From NCBI GenBank assembly GCA_029379385.1, contig CM055612.1, positions 15,562,001 through 15,626,000 of the forward strand: a stretch of DNA of 64,000 bases, given 5' to 3'. Position 1 is the first letter of the stretch, and each line of letters starts with the position of its first letter. A program made the position numbers and the translations under genes. The notes beneath the pieces are model-generated. The model did no database searches. It was not told where the DNA came from and worked only from the letters and a program-made list of their open reading frames with translations. Positions 37,451-48,443 of the stretch are shown piece by piece. Source of the stretch: Quillaja saponaria. Taxonomy: Eukaryota; Streptophyta; Magnoliopsida; Fabales; Quillajaceae.

Positions 37451-39345
37451 CTCAACTCAGCTCAACTCAACTAATTGTTAAATCACAAACTAGTTAGGGT
37501 TGGCTATATAAATCTTTTTCCTCCATTCGCATCAATCTGAGACAACTTTTCATTAATCCCTAAAGCAGCCATATCTTTTTCGATGACTGCTGCCAATGTA
37601 AGTTTCGGTCTCCCCTTACCCCGTCTAACACCTGATACCTATAGCAAGTCACCTTTCTTACTGCATCTATTGGACAATGTTGGATATGTCCAAACCAACG
37701 TAGGTGATTCTCCTTCATTTTCTCCTCAATAGATGCTACTTCCACTTTCTTACGGATATCCTCATTCCTTATTCTATCCTTTCTTTTATGTCCTGTCATC
37801 CATCTCAACATTCTCATTTCTACTACTTCCATCTTATGCGAATGTTGCTTTTTGACTGTCCAACATTCTATACCATACAGCATAGTTGGTCTCACTGCTG
37901 ACCTATAAAATTTTTCTTTCAATCTATTCAGGATTTTAAGATCACATAAAACTCCAAAGCACTTCGCCACTTCACCCACCCTACCTTGATTCTATAGTTT
38001 ACATCATGCTCAATTGCACCATCTTTTTGTATAAATGACTCTAAATACTTAAACACATCCTTTGTAAGGATTATTTGACCATCCAAAGTTATTTCAGTTG
38101 GGCCTCCTCTAGTTTCACTAAAATCGCACTCCATATAATCAGTTTTTTTCCTACTCAATCTAAGGCCTTTAGATTCTAACGCGTTCCTCCACATTTTTAG
38201 TTTGGAATGTAAACCTTCTCTAGTTTCGTCTACTAACACGATATCATCGACAAACAACAATCACCATGGAGCCCTATCTTGAATATTAAAGGTAAGTTCA
38301 TCCATAACTAAAGCAAATAGGTAAGGGATTAAGGATGAACCTTGGTGAACACCTATCGTGATCGGGAACTCTCTAGTCATACTATCTACGGTCCGCACAC
38401 TAGTCATAACCCTCTCATACATATCTTTAATAACTTCTACATATTTAGTTGGGACCTTCTTCTTATCGAGTACCCACCACAAAACTTGTCTTTGCACTTT
38501 ATCATACGCTTTTTCTGAATCAATAAAGGCCATATGAAGATCCTTTTTCATTTCTCTATATTTCTTCATTAATCTCCTAAATAAGAAAATAGCCTCCATT
38601 GTAGATCTTTCTGGCATAAAGCCAAATTGATTATCAGAAACTAGAGTCTCATTCCTAAGCCTATGCTCAATCACTCTCTCCCACAACTTCATTGTATAGC
38701 TAATAAGTTTGAATATCTCCTTTATTCTTATAAATAGGGATCAATATACTTTTCCTCCACTCATTGGGCATTTTTTTAGTTACTAAAATCTTGTTAAAAA
38801 TATTTGTAGGCCAAGTTACTCCAATATCTCCTAGGCATCTCTAAACTTCTATTAGTATATCATCTGGGCCCATTGCCTTACCATTCTTCATCTTATGAAT
38901 AGCTTCTTTAACCTCCTATGCTTTAATTCGACGAACAAATCTGCAATTTATATCATCAAAGGCATCATCAAGGTCTCCAAAATCACCCCTTGACTCTCCA
39001 TTAAATAAAGTATCGAAATAAATTCGTCATCTCTCATTAATTTCGTCTTCCTTAACTAAAACCCTGTCAACCTCATCCTTAATGCACTTAATATGATTTA
39101 AGTATTTGGTTCATCTTTCCTTTTCCTTGGAAATCCTATAAATATCCTTCTCTCCATCCTTTGTCTCTAACTTTTGTTAAATTCCTTCATAAGCCTTGCC
39201 TCAAGCTTCCCTAACCGCTTTCTTAGCATCTTTTCTAGCTTGTCTAAAACATTTATAATTATCTTCATTTCTACACTTGTGTAATCTTTAATAACACTCT
39301 TTTTTAACTTTAATAGCTTGTTGAACTTCTTCATTCCACCACATA
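37451..39345 (-). mobile_element. 5'-truncated RTE-type LINE nested in element A 5' LTR
   Basis: Its 3' tail, on the minus strand, is a short TTGAG-type repeat (37451-37472), preceded by GTTAGGGTTGGCTATATAAATC, the usual 3' block of plant RTE LINEs. The body codes for the reverse-transcriptase part only. The protein match begins WWNEEVQQAIK near 39345, so the endonuclease is missing. The element-free sequence is seen in LTR 2 near 46410-46450. Insertion was into a TA-rich simple repeat, which hides any target duplication. Confidence 0.88.
37560..39345 (-). pseudogene. LINE (RTE) reverse transcriptase, broken
   Basis: Reverse transcriptase copies the LINE RNA at a nicked chromosomal target. 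Reading from 39345 down, the order is WWNEEVQQAIK, NEWRKSILIPIYKNKGDI (near 38740), FGFMPERSTMEAIFLF (38640-38590), FIDSEKAYDKVQRQVLWW, GVHQGSSLIPYLFALVMDEL and then LFVDDIVLVDE (38258-38225). The last is the catalytic YXDD/FADD box, here with V in place of A. The C-terminal part reads YGIECWTVKKQH, MLRWMTGHKRKDRIRNEDIR and HLRWFGHIQ. Damage includes missing residues before MKLWERV (about 38692), a TGA at 38261-38263 just before LFVDD where relatives have Cys, and a frameshift near 37950. The endonuclease domain is absent. It cannot make active enzyme. Confidence 0.88.
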
Positions 39346-40650
39346 TACATATATATTTATATTTATATATATATATATGAGTATATACATACACATAGGA
39401 ATGAGAGTTAAGTGGTTGTGAAGGGGTGTAGGGGGAAGATTTCATAGGTAACAGAAATTTAGTATTTCGAGTGTCTTCAGGCCAAAATTAAATTAAGAGT
39501 TTAAAAGCTAAAATGTAGCTTATAGTCTTAAAATGTTGTCTAAAAAATTTCGTAGTTTAGTTCCACGTACGTTGTTAGTTAGAGCTGTTAGACTCCGGCT
39601 ACGTCATGAAGGATTTTTAATGCCCTATTTTTGGTTCATGTAAGAAATTGAGTGGGTTGAATACTGATTTTAGGAAATGTTTCTAAATAAGAAATATAGA
39701 TATACTTTTTTATTAATAAACGCAACAAATGGAATTAGATTTTGTTTTTTCTCGAGAAAGTTATGTTTAATTAACTAAGGTAAGGTCAAAGTTGTCAAAA
39801 TCTTACATTTTGTAGAATTTGATGCAACTTCAAAGAATAAACTGTATTGATATACAAATCTAAAAATTACAAATTTTATACCGTTATAAAGCTACATGTG
39901 TCTAGTATTTAATAAATTTTACAGAACTGAATTTGGAATTTCCTAGAGGAAGATATGACCGTTAAACTGAACACTGGTCCAAACCCCAAGTTTGGACAGC
40001 TTTAGCGTTTCTAACTCATTAGCGTTTTCTATCTTTTCTAATAGTTCTTTTCCACCCTATGCATTGTCAAGATACCTAAAAATGTCTCCTCATGATCAAC
40101 CTTAGCACATATAAAATCCAATTTGTACCACTAGATGTGTAACAGCTTCATAGGAACTTTTCATAAAGAAACTTATATAAGTTTATATACAAGCTTAGTA
40201 ATTAAATATTATAACAATAAACCTTTTGAACTGAGTACTATTTAGAAATATGCATTTCAGTTCCGAATCCTAATGTAAACCTGATGAGGTGCATGAACGT
40301 CAGTGTAAATAATGAATGAAATCAGTTAAGGTAAGTGGTTAATTGATGCCTTTAGGGGCTAAATTATATGTGTATTTGAATATGTACGATATATGGAAAA
40401 TGAATAAATATAGTATCTCAGTGATTTATTTGAATTATGTTTGTTTAATATTAGTTGTGGTTAATAAGGGCCAACAAAGTGAGATTTTTTACAAAAAATG
40501 ATTGTCTCTGAAATTAAAAAAAAAAATCCAGGTGCACCTAGGATATTCTGGTTCAAAATCCTGAGATATTCTAATTCTGATAAATATTTAAAAAAGTTTA
40601 AATGCTCAGCTCTGGTGGGTTGGATCATGTACGGAGATTAATATGTTGTG

Positions 40651-40668
40651 CAGGCACATAAATGTCCA
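40651..40668 (+). other. Conserved GC palindrome block of element A 5' LTR (decayed)
   Basis: This copy reads CAGGC, eight bases, then GTCCAG, where better-kept LTRs read CGGGC, eight bases, GCCCG (for example 47732-47749). It is framed by the shared words GGAGATTAATATGTTGTG and AGTAGGGGGTGA. Confidence 0.55.
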
Positions 40669-40872
40669 GTAGGGGGTGAAATTGTTATGTGGGGCTAAGT
40701 TACTCATTGGCTTGCTTTGATTAATTTGTGATACTATGAATTATATAAGTTGTGAATTTATGATGATTAAAAATATGTACGTATATTTTGAATTAAAGCA
40801 TGAACATTATTACATGATGTTAATTGACTATATATGTTATATACTTATATATACTTGTGTTGAGTGATGCTA

Positions 40873-40887
40873 GTACCCTTTGGGTAC
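40873..40887 (+). promoter_or_regulatory. Conserved palindrome GTACCC-TTT-GGGTAC in the LTR
   Basis: A perfect 6-base inverted repeat with a 3-base centre lies about 510 bases before the LTR end and is followed by ATTTTCCACTCAC. Similar versions occur in LTR 2 of A (47928-47942), both LTRs of B (53190-53204, 60244-60258), the right LTR of D and the minus-strand solo LTRs. A protein-binding site or RNA hairpin is possible; the function is unknown. Confidence 0.5.
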
Positions 40888-41397
40888 GATTTTCCACTCA
40901 CTGAGTTCGTAGGATTCACCTCACTCTTGTGAAATTTTTTTTAGTAACAGGAATTCTGTATATGGAATCTCCGAGCTAGTGACCTGCCGATAGAATATGG
41001 CAAGGTATTTTCCAGGATCTTAGACTTAAAATCAAGGACAAAAGTTTGCAATCACATTAGCACTGTGGGGTGTCTAATTTCATATGATGTAAGAGTCTAG
41101 TTAGTTATCATGTTTACGATGTAAACAGAGCGTAGCTCCTTATTATCTTTGTGTTATTGTTGTGCGAAATCCTGAGCATATGTGTTTGTATTTTGAGGTA
41201 TGTTCCATATTGCAAGGAACCTCTCCCAAAATGTTTAGTAACTTGTTAATTGTTTCAGAAAATATTTTTTTTTACAATGAACTTCGGTTTTAGAAAAGCT
41301 ACTTTTATTCTTTAGTTGGGTCATAAGTCAAGATTGTTACTTTGTTTCGAAATCAGGGTTACCTAATCCACATGCCTCTATGAGGGGTGTGACAAGT

Positions 41398-41409
41398 TGG
41401 TATCAGAGC
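41398..41409 (+). other. Primer-binding site of element A
   Basis: TGGTATCAGAGC lies three bases after the LTR end and is complementary to the 3' end of initiator tRNA-Met. Confidence 0.95.
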
Positions 41410-41594
41410 TTGGGTTTAGAGGCTCGTGACTGCAAATATGGGACATTGTTGCTTTGTTTACGTAAGTTACCTGGGACGTATGTAGACTTAGTGATACATT
41501 CTAATTCATGCTGAAATTTCAAGTTATGATTCTCCAATGTACCATTCTTGACCTTATATGATAGGTGTGCCTTGAATTCATTTGTGTTTTCTTA

Positions 41595-41621
41595 GACATG
41601 ATGAAGCATGGTAGTCATGTC
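41595..41621 (+). other. Leader hairpin of element A
   Basis: Arms GACATGA (41595-41601) and TCATGTC (41615-41621) pair perfectly, followed by a T-G wobble inward. The total 25-nt stem-loop, counted from ACATGA to TCATGT, has the same 10-position stem and 5-nt loop (GCATG) as in element B. It starts about 197 bases after the primer site. Position 4 of the stem is T-A here and C-G in B and D. Confidence 0.6.
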
Positions 41622-42469
41622 ATGAGTCATGTGAGATAATGACATATCGACTCGACTTTCATTAGGAATTAACCAGTTATCAGGTATCTTTGATACAAAA
41701 GTCAAATCGTAGAAAATACAGGTGATTTAACTGAGATCTTACTATAAGAGGCAAACTCTTCAGTTTAGTTCAACAAACTAACTAGTTATTTATGAGATTA
41801 ATATACTTAATACTTTTGTAATAATAATAGAGAACAAAGGATAAAAGATACCTATTTGATATAGGCTATGAACTTTCAAAGAACCCATCTTAAACCTATG
41901 TACTATCACAGAGAAACGAACCGTGTAAATGCACATACATGTGTAGTCCGTTCACTTCTTTCCAAGAGATACAAAAGGTTTCCTTTTCCAACGTTAAGCT
42001 TGCAAACTAATCTCAATATTGAATATCGATACCTAGACTCAGCACACTTAGTAAGTAAAAGAATAAAGAATAAAGTCTAAATCATCTTAAGTTTGTGTGT
42101 GCTTATGAATTATTAAAGAAAATCCACTTCAAACCTATTTATTTTATGGTGAAATGGATCGTGGAAACATAAATATATATGTCTAACCCATCTATTTCCT
42201 CTCAAGTCTTTGTCTTAAAAAGTATGAAAAGTTTTCTTTTTAATGTCATGCTTGTGAATTAATTTTAATATTAAATATCGAATGTTGGAAATAATACATT
42301 CTTCAATTAAAGAAAAGAATGATTCTTTTTTATTGTGTAATGATTAACAATAGCTAAAATTTTCCTTTCTCTAGTATTTGTAATTTATTTGATCAATTAT
42401 GAAAACTCAAGACTCTTTTACACTTGGAATATTATTAAGCTTAGACTAAGAAGGAATAACGTTCCCAAA

Positions 42470-43080
42470 ACTGTTCTCCATAACCAATGAAGTATCATAA
42501 GATTTTAGCCACGCTTTTTGAAAACTTCCTTAACAAGTCTCGTTAATCAAGTCAAAGGAGCATTGGTAAGTCCTAAAGATATAAAGCAGTCTTCAGAATG
42601 TCTTCCTTCTTAATTTGAAGCTAGGATATTCTGAACGAATGTCAATCTTGGAAAAGCACTAAGCTCCTTGCAACTGATCAAATAAATCATCAATCCTGGA
42701 ATGAGGATACTTATTTTTATATGTGACCTTATTTAATTACTGATAATTGATACATAGTCTAAATGAGCTATTTTTTCAATAAACACAACAGGAGCACTCC
42801 AAGGAGATGAATTGGGATGACTAAATCCTTTATCTAGTAAATCTTGTGGTTGCACTTTAAGCTCCCTTAGCTTGCTAGGGGCCATCCTATAAAGGGACAT
42901 AGAAATTGGTTAAGTACTAGGTAATAAGTTAATGCTAAATTCAATCTCTCAATCGAGAGGAAGCCAGGAAGCTCATCAAGAAATACGATCTAAAGGAGGA
43001 TACTCTAACTAAATATCCCTGACAAAGGCTAAATAAGCCTGATGTTCCTTCCTAATAAACCATGAGAGTAAGGAAAAAGG
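42470..43080 (-). pseudogene. Antisense Ty3/gypsy (chromovirus-like) reverse-transcriptase fragment
   Basis: On the minus strand, 43000-42870 gives FLDELPGFLSIERLNLAL and a damaged PYRMAP-like word. It then reads [20 protein letters not shown] and [11 protein letters not shown] (42870-42785). After a damaged DYRQLN region comes NKVTYKNKYPHSRIDDLFDQ and LQGA, then CFSKIDIRSEYPSFKLR, and GLTNAP (about 42720-42545). This is the N-terminal half of gypsy reverse transcriptase, closest by its words to plant chromoviruses (Tekay/Del-like). Stops and frameshifts are frequent, and the catalytic YVDD part is missing. It runs against the direction of element A, so it is a captured or inserted piece and not the element's own pol. 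Confidence 0.82.
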
Positions 43081-44891
43081 AGTAATACTTGTGTGGTTTT
43101 GCAAACATCTAAAAGATACAATGAAAAGCTGTGTTAAATTCTTTAAGCATGAAATTTTGACACACTGAGTTTAAAACTTGAAATCTATTGTGGTTGAATA
43201 AGTATTTTTTTAATTTTTAATGAAAAGTTAAATTTAATTTGCATAGAATAATTTTCGGATTTGAGACTTTTGGTTGGGTTTTAATATTTCTATTTAATAC
43301 ATTTCATAATAATTACATCGATTTTGATAACGCTCATTACAGTATTTATTATTCAAAGAGGAAATTTTATCCAGCAGTATCGGCAAATTAATTACAGAAT
43401 ATTACAATCTGGTATGACAACATTGGAAAGTTAAAATAACATGAAATTTTAATTAGTAAGACAAGTGAATATTGATATGTATATTGAGTGATGGGGATAC
43501 ATAATATGAGTATAAAAGACAATGATTTAATATATATACATACATATATGTATATATGATTTTATATGTGTATAATCAGACAGATATCAATCACAAACTT
43601 AACTAACTATTATGGTATGAGATTAAATCATGAAATTTGAATAATATGGTGTAATTCTTGATTATAAAATTAAGGGTAAGTATAGATAAAATAAATAAGT
43701 ATTACACCTATATGAACATAAAAGACATATTCACAAGTAATTTAAAATTGATTTGGATCTTGATTTTGTATCAAGTAAATTTTGTGACAAATGAAGTGAT
43801 ATTTTTTTGTGAGGAATAACAAAATTTTAATGATATAATTGGTATTTTCTTGCCTCTTCTAAATTGAAAGGATAGAGATGGGAAAAAAAATTAATTCAAT
43901 ATCTCATTAATTTAGTTTTATTATTGGATAAATTACATTGCTAATATTAATTAAACGCTAGTCCGTGAACAACCAGTTATTGTATGAACCGGTATAGGTT
44001 TTATTTATTGTCAATGGGGTCACCTTAAAAGATTGACTAGGTCCATTGGGTTATTTTAAAAGATAAAAGTGACCAATTGTTAATAGAATTCATTGTCGAC
44101 TTTCTGTAAATTACTTGTTAGGCAAGGATTTTTAAATATATCGTAAGTTAAATATGTACTGATAGATAATCAACCTACAATAAATAAGGAAAGTATAGTA
44201 ATGCTATGAATAAATTAGTATCATGTATAACAATATTATGAGACAATTCCATTGTAATATATAAGATAAATTCTAGATATTTTTAATCTTTTAATCAATT
44301 AATTTAATTTTTAGAACATTCATATGTTATTAGTACTCAAATGATTGAGAGGTAACACGGTAGTTTTACACTTTGTTTTCATATGTGAATTTTTAGGTAT
44401 ATAGAAGAGATATTTGTACATCCTTTAGAGGAAACATGAAAATTAAGAAATCCTTAGATGCTAAATTAAAATTATTGTTAACTAAGGAAATTAGTTTAAG
44501 ATTTAAAGTAAATAAGAGCTAAGTTATTTCACTCATGTAATTATTTGATTTAGTCCATCAATCTAAGTTTTAAATAAGGAATATAATATGATTCTAAGCT
44601 TGGATTGGGATTCAGGTGTTTAGTTAACAGAATGACACAACAGAAGCGTGGTAGGCCCATAACCCACAGGTTCAAGGAAGTAAAAGTGGATGAGAACCTA
44701 ATGTGTAAGAAGTAATCAGTAGCAAGTATAATTAAATAAGTCCGTAAACTTCAATTAACCTTTTGGTGAAAACCAAGAAACAAGAATCATATGGAAAACT
44801 GAAGTTGCTATAAAACAACAATATCTATATCCGATTTAGGTAAACAATTTATTCGTACCCCTATTGTTGAAATTCAGGATAAATTTTTTTT

Positions 44892-44903
44892 AAGGGGAGA
44901 AGA
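44892..44903 (+). other. Polypurine tract of element A
   Basis: AAGGGGAGAAGA follows a T-rich run and lies one base before the LTR start TGTTATAACC, as expected for the plus-strand primer. Confidence 0.9.
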
Positions 44904-44904
44904 T

Positions 44905-46748
44905 TGTTATAACCCGATAATTGAGTGTACGTTTTAGAATAACTGTACAAAATTCATCATGATCAAGTGAATAGATGTCATACAAAGTAAAATTTTTATA
45001 AATAAATATTTGTTTATATTAATGTATATATAAATGTAATGCCAAGAATTAATTTTTACTACATTATTGGTTAACTTGGAATTTGATTTTTACCTTGTGT
45101 AAATTTTTAGTAAGTGACACATATATATATTAAGTAATGAGAGAAAGCATAATTATTGTATATATAAATATCTACACCTAGATTAAATTGCACCACACGT
45201 TTTCTTGACTTTAACTCACTTTCACACTTCATTTTTTTTATCTCTATTGCTTTTTCATTTCTCTTAGCCTTCATTTTCTCCACCAACTTGCTTGTGCTTT
45301 AGAGTTTTCTATCAATATCTTTGTTGCACCCAAGGGTGAAAACTCAGCAATTGTTTTTTTCTCTTTCCTCATTGTCGTGAGGAACTTCTCCTCCTTTCCT
45401 TGTGAAGCTTCTCGGTCATGCTATTTCTTCTCTGTGAGTTGGCCGAAGTTGAAGCTTTGTTAGTATCAATTGGTTTGTTTCTTGCATCCCCTATTCCAGC
45501 CAGGGGTTAGTATGGGATGCACTACTCCATTAGAGTTTGCAGCTGCTTGATTTGTGTACCATGGTGGTCTACACCTTTAGCTTTGTGTGTGGCTGGTCTT
45601 GTAGTATCACTACCCTTGCAGCAGCCTTGAACTGCCACCTTTCTTCCTGTATTTTCAAGTTGTCATGGTCTCCTCTGGTTGCTGCTCCTTCCTTTGTTCG
45701 GCCTAGAGGTATGGCCTCATTCTTGACTTATTGGTGTGAGTTAGATTGATTAGGTATGTGTTTGATTTGGAATTGGGAGTGTTGGGAGTAACTCTACTTT
45801 GTGACCAACTTGGTATCAGGCTGCCATCCCCTGTTTTAGGGACAGCAGCTTGGTCATTCTAGTTCAACTTCATGGTTGAAGAAAAGGTATTAGGCCTTAG
45901 AGTGTTTTGGCATCTAGATGCAGGAAATTTTGGTTGTGGCACACAAATTAAATGAAGTTAATTTGGAAGTGTATATGCTCTGTTTTCACCCAAGAATTTC
46001 TAGCTAAGCCCATTTGAATTACAAGCCGTGATGAGGTAAAATGGAAGTCCTTGTTTGGCTCTTAACCTTGCTTGTGCTTTCCTAGTGTAACCTTGAATTT
46101 AGCCCAGCAAGAATGAGAAATTCCTGCCAATTGTTAAATTAATCTAAGGATTACATATGTTAGATTGAAGGTTGTGATCAAGGGATCATGAGAAAATGAT
46201 GATTATATATTTATGCAAGTGACAGCTTTGAAAGAAGGATATAGATGTAAAAGTATCAAGTAAATTTTAAAGCTAACATAAGAATAAGTTGATATGAGTA
46301 AAATTTAAGTGAAGTTTGATGAAAACTAAGTAGTTAGTTTAAGTTAAATGCAAATTGGAATATGAATATGATTGAATTTGACAAGTTATGTTGAATTATT
46401 GGAAGAGGTATAAATATACATATGTGTGTGTGTGTGTGTGTATACATACACATAGGAATGAGAATTAAGTGGTTGTGAAGGGGTGCAAGAGGAAGATTTA
46501 ATGGGTAACAGAAATTCAGTATTTTAAGTGTTTTTGGGCTAGAATTAAATTAAGAGTTTAAAATATAAAATGTGGCTTATATTCTTGAAATGTTTTCTAC
46601 AAAATTTTGTAGCTTGGTTCCAAGTACGTTGTTAGTTAGAGATGTTAGACTCCAACTATGTCATGCAGAATTTTTAGTGCCCTGTTTTTAGTTCATGTAA
46701 GATATTGAGTAGATTCAGTACTGATTTTAGGAAAGGTTTATGAATAAG

Positions 46749-46779
<31 letters not shown>

Positions 46780-48443
46780 CTTCTTTATTAATAAACCCAA
46801 TAAACGGAATTGGATTTCATTTTTTCTTGAGAAAGTTATGTTTAATTAACTAAGGTAAGGTCAAAGCTGTCAAAATCCTACATTTTGTAGAATTTGATGC
46901 AACTTCAAAGAATAAACTGTATTGATATACAAATCTAAAAATTACAAATGATATACCGTTATAAATCTACATGTGTCTAGTATTTAATAAATTTTACAAA
47001 ACTGGATTTAAAATTTCTTAGAGGAAGATATGATCGTTAAACTGAACACTAGTCCAAACCCCAAGTTTGGACAGCTTTAGCTTTTCTAACTCATTAGCGT
47101 TTTCTATCTTTTCTAATATTTTTTTTCCACCCTATGCATTGTCAAGATACCTAAAAATGTTTCCTCATGATCAACCTTCCCACATAAAAAATCAATTTGT
47201 ACCACTAGATGTGTAACAGCTTCATAGGAACTTTTCATAAAGAAACTTATATAAGTTGATATATAAGCTTAGTAATTAAAGAAGATAGTGATAATGCTTA
47301 TGAACTGAGTACTATTTAGAAATATGCATTTCAGTTCTGGATCCTATGTGGACCTGATGAGATGCGTGAACGTCGGTGTAAATGACGAATGAAATTGGTT
47401 AAGGTGAGTGGTTAATTGATGCCTTCAGGGACTAGATTATTATGTGCATTTGAATATGCATGATATATAAAAAATAATTAAATACAGTATCTCAGTGATT
47501 TATTTGAATTATGTTTGTTTGATATTGGTTGTGGTTGATAAGGACCAACAAAGTGAGATTTTTTATGAAAAATTATTTTATCTCTGAAAATTAAAATAAA
47601 AATAAAAATCAGGTGCACCTAGGATATTCTGGTTTAAAATCCCAAGATATTTTGATTCTGATAAATATTTTTAAAAGTTTTAATGCTTAGCCCCGATAGG
47701 TTGGACCATGTACGGAGATTAATATGTTGTGCGGGCGCATAAATGCCCGGTGAGGGGTGAAATTATTGTTCGAGGCTGAGTTATTTGTTGGCCCTTTGTT
47801 TGCTTTATATGTTATGATTGCTCTGATTAATTTGTGATGCTAATTGACTATATTAAGTTAAAGCATGAACATTGTTACATGATGTTAATTGACTATATAT
47901 GTTATATACTTGTGTTGAGTGATGCTAGTACCATTTGGGTATGATTTTCCACTCACGGAGTCTGTGGGACTCACCCCACTCTTGTGAAAAAAAATTTAGT
48001 AACAGGAATTTTGTATATGGCATCACCGAGCTAGTAACATGCCGACAAAATATGGAAAGATATTTTCTAGGATCTCAGACTTGAAATCAAGGATAAAAAT
48101 TTGCAGTTACATTAGCATTGTAGGGTGTCTAATTTCATATGATGTAAGAGTCTAGTTAGTTGTCTTATTTACAATGTAGATGGAGCGTAGCTCCTTATTA
48201 TCTTTATGTTATTGTTGTGCGAAATCTTGAGCATATGTATTTGTATTTTGAGGCATGTTCCATATTGCAAGGAACCTCTCCCAAAATGTTCAGTAACTTG
48301 TTAATTGTTTCATAAAATAATTTTTTTATAGTGAACTTCGGTTTTAGAAAAGCTACTTTTATTCTTTAGTTAAGTCATGAGTCAAGATTGTTTCGAAGTC
48401 AAGGTTACGATGGGCCAGTCATGCCTTCATGAGGGGTGTGACG
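44905..48443 (+). repeat. Element A 3' LTR
   Basis: This 3539-base LTR starts TGTTATAACCCGATAAT and ends GGGGTGTGACG, so the terminal A is mutated to G. It contains (TG)n near 46424-46442, (AT)n near 46752-46780, the TATA-like box at 45161-45170 and the intact GC palindrome at 47732-47749. The frame at 45537-45749 is not open in LTR 1. Confidence 0.92.
47732..47749 (+). other. Conserved GC palindrome CGGGC-N8-GCCCG
   Basis: CGGGC and GCCCG can form a 5-bp stem around GCATAAAT. The same block is intact at 52958-52975 (B) and, inverted, at 10959-10976 (D), and recognisable in most other LTRs. It lies about 700 bases before the LTR end. Confidence 0.55.

Larger units (their letters stand above)
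35959..41394 (+). repeat. Element A 5' LTR (with nested LINE)
   Basis: It starts TGTTATAACCCGATAAC and ends GAGGGGTGTGACA. Without the LINE at 37451-39345 its length equals that of LTR 2. Its first kilobase holds a TATA-like box (36214-36223). At about 36350-37000 comes a GC-richer stretch with many GCAGC/TTGGCC words, also seen in the other LTRs. The short frames at 36174-36470 and 36779-36988 are not conserved in LTR 2. Confidence 0.92.
41395..44904 (+). other. Element A internal domain (non-coding)
   Basis: The 3510 bases between the LTRs align with the internal domain of element B over the leader (41395-42300) and the last part (about 43080-44904). A 70-residue open frame at 41868-42080 is broken by a stop in element B, so the shared sequence is not conserved as protein. 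The middle differs: A carries an antisense pol fragment of about 0.55 kb where B has about 60 bases. Confidence 0.85.
35959..48443 (+). mobile_element. Element A: complete LARD-like LTR retrotransposon
   Basis: The full structure is present: LTR, primer site, internal domain, polypurine tract, LTR, bounded by a perfect 5-bp duplication AAGTT (35954-35958 and 48444-48448). LTR 2 is 3539 bases. LTR 1 is 5436 bases, but the excess is a nested LINE of about 1.9 kb. The 3.5-kb internal domain has no conserved gag or pol frame. The only pol-like sequence is an antisense scrap at 42470-43080. The size and lack of coding fit the LARD class, which must borrow proteins from an autonomous element. In a sampled segment (36120-36290 against 45060-45230) I counted about 10 differences in 175 aligned bases, so it is not recent. 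Confidence 0.92.

Noticed and set aside
37704..37901. Plus-strand 65-residue frame
   Set aside because: It is the shadow of the minus-strand LINE reverse transcriptase.
41868..42080. 70-residue plus-strand frame in the leader of element A
   Set aside because: The aligned sequence in element B has a stop right after the start, so the frame is not conserved.
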